Below are positions 60,601-64,000 of a stretch of DNA of 64,000 bases, piece by piece; the first letter of the stretch is position 1; each line of letters opens with the position of its first letter. The DNA comes from MM2 sp035460165. Lineage in GTDB: Bacteria > Pseudomonadota > Gammaproteobacteria > Burkholderiales > Methylophilaceae. The notes below the pieces were generated by a model. That model was not told the origin of the DNA and did not search any database. It saw only the letters and a program-made list of their open reading frames with translations. A program made the translations under genes and the position numbers. Location: positions 124,001-188,000 of the forward strand of contig DATHWW010000005.1 of assembly GCA_035460165.1 (NCBI GenBank), written 5' to 3'.

Positions 60601-60969
60601 GCTGCTGAATCCGAAGAGGGCGCCGCGCAAGTCGCTGCGATAGTCGCTGCGGCATTGGCGAGCGAGGACGGTCGCTGGGTACTTCAAAAGCGCGATTTGG
60701 CGGATGCCGAACTTGTGCTTGCCACTTCCGACGACAAGCGTGTCGCGACGCACATCGTCGACCGCACCTTTGTGGAGAACAACGAGCGCTGGGTCATCGA
60801 TTACAAATCCACGTACCTGGCGGACGCCATCGAGGGCTCTGGCCTGACGCAGCATGCGGAGCGGTATCGCCCACAACTGGAGCGCTATGCCGGACTATTC
60901 GAGCGGGAAGGGCTGCCGGTGCGCAAGGCGGTGTTTTTCCTGGCGCACGGCAAGCTGGTGGAGCTCTAG
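57628..60969 (+). CDS. addA: AddA-like UvrD helicase/nuclease
   Basis: 1113 aa from the ATG at 57628 (MNEPDLLLQDAANRERALEL); the frame is open to 57595 without an ATG. Helicase motifs: Walker A VEAPAGAGKTELLTQ, motif II LLVDEFQDTSPAQ, motif III CVGDPMQSIYRFRKAD, motif V LHKSKGLEFDTVIL, motif VI RVLYVGATRA. C-terminal nuclease region with HIVDRTF and WVIDYKST (Asp...Asp-x-Lys). With AddB it processes double-strand DNA ends for RecA. The two genes are separated by three unrelated genes but lie on the same strand. Confidence 0.93.
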   Translation: MNEPDLLLQDAANRERALELASFIVEAPAGAGKTELLTQRYLKLLAIVREPEEIVAITFTNKAAAEMRGRVLQSLQDAEDGISVDRAHKHKTRELALAALARSSALGWELLAQPGRLRINTIDSLCSLLARQMPLMSRFGAQPGVSDDAGVHYREAARRAIAMLEDEAGEGPVTDALRYLDNDAGRLAGLLADMLAKRDQWLHHAGRSSAQEEAMDGLRHLVQHDIVRAAQVLDERLQRHLMSAARYAASNLPCDHPVSLLLDWDTPVRPIPESLAMWRALCDLLLTAQGELRKERGINVKNGFPATDEGRAQKQAVLDVIAAIADPQPLARIRSLPDPRNHDEEWHIVGSLARLLQLAAAHLMGVFQEAGEVDFVEVSSRALTALEDETGPTELAMRLDYRIQHLLVDEFQDTSPAQVELLRRLTQGWEPEDGRTIFCVGDPMQSIYRFRKADVGLFLHVADSGIGHLVLERLNLTRNNRSCPAVVDWVNQAFDKVFPPHDSVTRGAISYRRFAATREPMPGEGVLVHPLVAENGAASGGLAEIEAQYVADLIEQERSLYPGGTIAVLVRARNHLEALVAEVRRNRPALKFQAVEIESLGGRQAVQDAMALTRAMLHRADRVHWLAMLRAPWCGLTLEDMHSLAADDQYSTIWRLMQDEARMARLSEDGQRRLLHVRIVLQEAFAHQGRQTLRRWVESAWLRLGGPECLWNAGDVRDVQAYFSLIEQLDASGNFDSDQLEIALAELYAAPDVEADGSLQFMTLHKSKGLEFDTVILPGLHRQPKNNDASLLLWEEVQIDDDAPQLVAAPWVPRHLRDGLPSPYDFLRGLECERTANEAARVLYVGATRAIRRLHLVGATCLDARDGVKPPLGSFLEMVWSAVGGAFMRAAETPVQTMVQRNNEDFVPQLVRLPHPHTPELLVADDANVLTISFDEAAAEVEAGRLEARCGTLGHLYMEMIAHDGPELWPASRLHELRPAMQAWLERFGHSAAESEEGAAQVAAIVAAALASEDGRWVLQKRDLADAELVLATSDDKRVATHIVDRTFVENNERWVIDYKSTYLADAIEGSGLTQHAERYRPQLERYAGLFEREGLPVRKAVFFLAHGKLVEL

Positions 60970-60986
60970 GGAAACACCGATTTATT

Positions 60987-61090
60987 CCGTTCGCCCTGAG
61001 CCTGTCGAAGGGCTATCTGGCTAACGCTTTGATTGCTTTAATCCTCCATTCATGGTTCGACAGGCTCACCACGAACGGAGGATTAAAGCA
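60987..61090. repeat. Nested inverted repeats containing TTCGACAGGCTCA
   Basis: CCGTTCGCCCTGAGCCTGTCGAA (60987 on, outline) is the inverse of TTCGACAGGCTCACCACGAACGG ending at 61078. A second 14-bp pair TGCTTTAATCCTCC (61034-61047) / GGAGGATTAAAGCA (61077-61090) overlaps it. It occupies the space between convergent addA and luxR-type genes. TTCGACAGGCTCA is a phrase I have often seen dispersed in proteobacterial genomes. Confidence 0.75.
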
Positions 61091-61098
61091 GCGCTCTC

Positions 61099-61782
61099 CT
61101 AGCGTTTTCGCTGCATTTGCAGCACGATGCCGACCAACTCGTGCTGTTTATGCGTGCCGGTCTTGTTGAAAGCGTGTTTCAGGTGCTGACGCAAGGTCTG
61201 CATGCTGACGCCCATGCGGTCGGCGATTTCCGCCATGCTGTAGCCATCGGTCAGCAGCATGGTGCATTGGCATTCGCGCGGCGTCAGTTGAAAGCGGGCT
61301 TGCAAACGGTCATACCAGGCCATGTGGTTGGCGTGGGTGTCCTGGATAATGGCCATGGCCTGTTGCGTATCGATGAGCGCGTTGACGCGCAGCTTGTAGG
61401 GCAGCTTGCCCGAGGGGCGGTGGATGTTGAGTTCCAGCTTCACGGGCGTCTCATTGCGCTCCAGCAGAGTATCAAGCGCTGAAGCGAGATCGCGATGATC
61501 TTCTTCCAGATTGGCGCAGAAGGTTCCATTGACGATGGTCAGGCCGTCGTTTTCCTGCAGGATTCTCATTGCATGCGGCGATGCGTAGAGTATCTTTGCA
61601 TCCTGCCCTAGCAGGACGAGCGTCTGGCCCAGACTATCCAGGGCATGTTCCAGGCTGCGTATGCGTTCAAGCGGGTCGATCAGGGATGCAATCGCATCGG
61701 GCAAGGATCTGTCGGACTGCATGGCGTGGTTTTCCACCCCCTTGGCAGTCGCGGGATCGGCAAACGGAAAATCGTCTTTCAT
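61099..61782 (-). CDS. LuxR-type transcriptional regulator with PAS-like sensor
   Basis: 227 aa. The N-terminal region (residues about 40-150) has a PAS-like pattern (LDSLGQTLVLLGQDAKILYASPHAMRIL in outline). The C-terminus is a LuxR helix-turn-helix: LTPRECQCTMLLTDGYSMAEIADRMGVS with MQTLRQHLKHAFNKTGTHKQHELV. No receiver domain, so it is probably not a classical two-component regulator. The next gene (chemoreceptor, same strand, start at 63028) ends 14 bp upstream of its start and may be co-transcribed. Confidence 0.85.
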   Translation of the reverse strand: MKDDFPFADPATAKGVENHAMQSDRSLPDAIASLIDPLERIRSLEHALDSLGQTLVLLGQDAKILYASPHAMRILQENDGLTIVNGTFCANLEEDHRDLASALDTLLERNETPVKLELNIHRPSGKLPYKLRVNALIDTQQAMAIIQDTHANHMAWYDRLQARFQLTPRECQCTMLLTDGYSMAEIADRMGVSMQTLRQHLKHAFNKTGTHKQHELVGIVLQMQRKR

Positions 61783-61795
61783 GGTTTCTTAATGG

Positions 61796-63028
61796 TTAAA
61801 CCTGGAAGCGCCTGACGGACTCTTTCAAGCTTCGCGCCAAGTCTTCCAGTTGTGTTGCCGCACCTGCGGTTTGTGTGATTGAAGCGGTGTTTTCTTCTGC
61901 CATCACGGCGATCTGTTCGATATTCCGTGCAATCTCGCCGCTGGCAATATTTTGCTCGCGTACCGAAACGGTGATGTTGTCTACACCGGTGCTGGCCTGC
62001 GCTGCCGCAGCATGTGTTCTCGCAAGCGCCTCGGCCGCATTCTGTGTCAATTCGCGGCTGGATTCCAGGAACTGCCGTCCGCGATCCAGGGTGCTATTCA
62101 CCTTGGTCGACTGCTCCTCGATGGAACGGGTTACGCTGTCGATTTCGTTGGCGGATTGTGCGGATTTCTCGGCCAGCTTGCGCACTTCGTCGGCGACGAC
62201 CGCGAACCCGCGTCCGGCCTCACCGGCGCGCGCCGCTTCGATGGCGGCATTCAGTGCCAGCAGATTGGTTTGTTCGGCGATATCCTTCACCTGCTGCGTC
62301 ATCGAGGTGATGATGCTGGTGTTGCTGACAAATGCTGTCACCGACTTCGCAATTTCCTGCATCGCGGCCACGGCTTTTTCCATTTCCTGCGAGAGCGTCA
62401 CCAGTTTTTCATTGCCGAGTTCTGTTTCATTGAGGCTGGATTGCGATAGATTGCGCACGTGCTCGGCATTTTCCGCGACCGAGCTGATGCTGGCAGTGAC
62501 CTGCTCGATGGCGCTGGCGGTACTGGTGGCGGCTGCGCTTTGCGCTTGCGAGCCTTGTACGATGTGGCGGGAGGAGTCGGCCAGCGTCGAGGCCGATTGC
62601 ATGACGTGGTCTGTGGATTTCTGCACGTTCAAGATGATCGCGCCCAGGTCGTTGCGGATTTTCTCGGCACTGGCGGCGACCTTGCCGATTTCATCCTGGG
62701 TCGTGCGGGTTACCGCTTTCGAAAAATCTCCTTGCGCCAGCCGATCCAGATCGCGCGCCAATTGATGGGCCGGCGCCACGATACTTTTCTGAACCAGTCC
62801 GATAAAGGTGAAAAATGCCAGGATGATCGCCAGGCCCATCAGGCCGAGGCTGGTGAGAACGTCCTGATGCAATTGAGTTGCGGCAGCTTCGGGCAGTTTT
62901 GCGCTGGCTTCCCATACCTGCCAAAGGCCGAAGAATGCAGCGGATAGTAGGAGGGTGGTTCCCATGCCGGTGATCAGCATGAGTTTGTTGCGGATACTTC
63001 CGGTAATCAGATTGCCTAGCCACTGCAT
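61796..63028 (-). CDS. Methyl-accepting chemotaxis protein
   Basis: 410 aa. Two membrane helices (about residues 15-35 and 58-82) with a very short periplasmic loop (about 22 aa), so sensing is likely at the membrane or cytoplasmic side. HAMP (APAHQLARDLDRLAQGDFSKAV) is followed by the signalling domain with the conserved tip IAEQTNLLALNAAIEAARAGEAGRGFAVVADEVRKLAEKS in outline. No C-terminal NWETF-type pentapeptide (ends ESVRRFQV), so CheR/CheB would act without a tether. Start MQWLGNLITGSIRNKLM at 63028. Confidence 0.95.
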   Translation of the reverse strand: MQWLGNLITGSIRNKLMLITGMGTTLLLSAAFFGLWQVWEASAKLPEAAATQLHQDVLTSLGLMGLAIILAFFTFIGLVQKSIVAPAHQLARDLDRLAQGDFSKAVTRTTQDEIGKVAASAEKIRNDLGAIILNVQKSTDHVMQSASTLADSSRHIVQGSQAQSAAATSTASAIEQVTASISSVAENAEHVRNLSQSSLNETELGNEKLVTLSQEMEKAVAAMQEIAKSVTAFVSNTSIITSMTQQVKDIAEQTNLLALNAAIEAARAGEAGRGFAVVADEVRKLAEKSAQSANEIDSVTRSIEEQSTKVNSTLDRGRQFLESSRELTQNAAEALARTHAAAAQASTGVDNITVSVREQNIASGEIARNIEQIAVMAEENTASITQTAGAATQLEDLARSLKESVRRFQV

Positions 63029-63071
63029 GAATCAATCCCCCTGGAATTACGCCGTCATTTTTCTTATCGGT

Positions 63072-63698
63072 TCAATGATGGTGCTGCTTCAATGCTTTCA
63101 GGTGCCGCCGTATGTACCATATCATGAAGACCGCCGCGGCGAACACGATTACATAATGAAACTCATGAAAATATACTTTCAGCGCCTCCCAGTTTTCGCC
63201 CATTTTCATCCCGGCATAGGCCAGCAGCCAACACCAGAGCAGTGACCCTGCAAAGGTATAGAGGATGAAGCGTCCCATGTGCATGCGTGCGATGCCGGCG
63301 GGGAAGGCGATAAAAGTACGTACTGCAGGCAATAGGCGGCCGATGAAAATGATGATTTCGCCGTGTTTCTCGAACCAGCGGTCGGCGATATGCAAGTCGT
63401 GATGCGAGATCAACACCCATTTCCCGTACTTCTCCACCAGCGGCCGGCCGCCGTACATGCCGAGGTAATACGCCGGGATGGAGCCCACCACGCAGCCGAT
63501 TGCCCCAGCCAGGGCGACGCCCCATAGCGTCATCTCGCCTTTGAATACCAGGTAGCCGGAAAACGGCATGATGATTTCGGAAGGGAGCGGGATGCAGGCC
63601 GATTCGATGGCCATCAGCAAAACAACGCCGCCGTAGCCGAGGGTGGAAATGACGCCGATGATCCAGCCGGCAAGAATGGCGATGAGTTTTTCTATCAT
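63072..63698 (-). CDS. DedA-family inner-membrane protein
   Basis: 208 aa with the DedA/SNARE-associated signature: ESACIPLPSEIIMPFSGYLV, GSIPAYYLGMYGGRPLVEKYG and FIGRLLPAVRTFIAFPAGIARM. DedA proteins flip phospholipids or undecaprenyl phosphate across the inner membrane and are often essential in sets. Four to five hydrophobic segments with two re-entrant-like loops. Start MIEKLIAILAGWIIG at 63698. Monocistronic between a chemoreceptor and an inverted mobile element copy. Confidence 0.94.
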   Translation of the reverse strand: MIEKLIAILAGWIIGVISTLGYGGVVLLMAIESACIPLPSEIIMPFSGYLVFKGEMTLWGVALAGAIGCVVGSIPAYYLGMYGGRPLVEKYGKWVLISHHDLHIADRWFEKHGEIIIFIGRLLPAVRTFIAFPAGIARMHMGRFILYTFAGSLLWCWLLAYAGMKMGENWEALKVYFHEFHYVIVFAAAVFMIWYIRRHLKALKQHHH

Positions 63699-63766
63699 GA
63701 TCGAATTCTAACCGCAGCAGCCACCGTGGCAAAGATGGCATTGCACCGGATAGCCCCATCAGGCTT

Positions 63767-63901
63767 TTAGAGCCTATTTCAGTAGTTTCCATCCCCCGCG
63801 TTGAGTCCGGGCTTGGATTGGATGCAAGACGCGGCGCGCAAACTATGGTCGTTCCCTTGGCAAGCGGCGCGGGGGATGGAAACTATTGAAATAGGCTCTT
63901 A
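63767..63901. mobile_element. MITE-like element family A, copy 3 (inverted, deleted)
   Basis: 129-bp element 63770-63898 with TTA on both sides (63767-63769, 63899-63901). Termini match copies 1 and 2. The interior corresponds to the reverse complement of their right half, and about 140 bp between GGCAAGCGG and CGCGGGGGATGG are missing. The right-hand TTA is the TAA stop codon (minus strand) of the gene that follows. Confidence 0.85.
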
Positions 63902-64000
63902 TTGCAGACTGTCGATCAGGTCGCGTATGTAATCGGCACGGTCTACGATGTCTTCCTTGCCCACCGCAACGCGCAATTTGTCCGGGCCGTTCATGCGTGC
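63899..64000 (-). CDS. Unidentified protein, C-terminal 33 residues only
   Basis: A frame open from the window edge reads ARMNGPDKLRVAVGKEDIVD then RADYIRDLIDSLQ and ends with TAA at 63899-63901. The codon use looks genuine. The fragment is too short to name; GPDKLRVAVG and the final helix do not identify a family for me with confidence. Its stop codon is part of the target duplication of the family A element. Confidence 0.6.
   Translation of the reverse strand, partial: ARMNGPDKLRVAVGKEDIVDRADYIRDLIDSLQ

Overview
The window reads as chromosomal DNA of a Gram-negative betaproteobacterium, most likely Nitrosomonadales/Gallionellaceae-like. This is inferred from the gene set (EarP-type EF-P, DapD, Kup, Mqo, Anbu cluster, several c-di-GMP enzymes) and the high-GC codon use; no rRNA is present to prove it. 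Gene density is high. No rRNA, tRNA, CRISPR array, prophage or complete insertion sequence was seen.

Layout. 1-7.4 kb: cut-off chemoreceptor, ArsC-like reductase, dapD, two small membrane proteins, M48 lipoprotein peptidase, kup and xseA. 7.4-20.9 kb (+ strand): dsbB-cysM, a repeat plus DUF559 nuclease, ydbH-ynbE-ydbL (envelope lipid transport), a 3'-5' exonuclease, rlmD, then an overlapping run of peptide-binding lipoprotein, VOC protein, cytoplasmic YkuD enzyme, two ABC permeases and nagZ that looks like peptidoglycan recycling, then a FliD-like protein and a BI-1 protein. 20.9-30.6 kb: tadA, TgpA/DUF58 pair, CDF transporter, an AT-rich orphan gene, prfC, a DUF3309 peptide and an MHYT-PAS-GGDEF-EAL protein. 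30.7-36.4 kb: arsR-arsI-acr3-arsC, then an HxlR regulator divergent from an SDR/GFA/quinone-reductase operon. 36.5-42.1 kb: mqo and the four-gene Anbu (bacterial proteasome-like) operon. 42.4-50 kb: efp-earP, two paralogous class III cyclase-like membrane proteins (the second behind a GEMM-I c-di-GMP riboswitch), greB and a large GGDEF-EAL protein. 50.3-64 kb: addB-like and addA-like genes separated by a 7TM GGDEF protein, an unknown membrane protein and a FadL porin, then a LuxR regulator, a chemoreceptor, a DedA protein and the tail of one more gene.

The most notable non-coding content is a set of small palindromic, MITE-like elements. Family A has three copies (42141-42406, 49967-50233, 63770-63898, the last inverted and internally deleted), family B one (5949-6090) and family C one (11667-11788). 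Most are flanked by short target duplications, and four of the five target duplications coincide with the stop codon of a gene. The elements share internal sequence.

The strongest candidates for new biology are: (i) the riboswitch-controlled cyclase pair, whose two members have lost different catalytic residues and end in the same C-terminal two-cysteine motif; (ii) the stop-codon-seated MITEs; (iii) the Anbu operon; and (iv) the putative muropeptide import/recycling operon that lacks its own ATPase.
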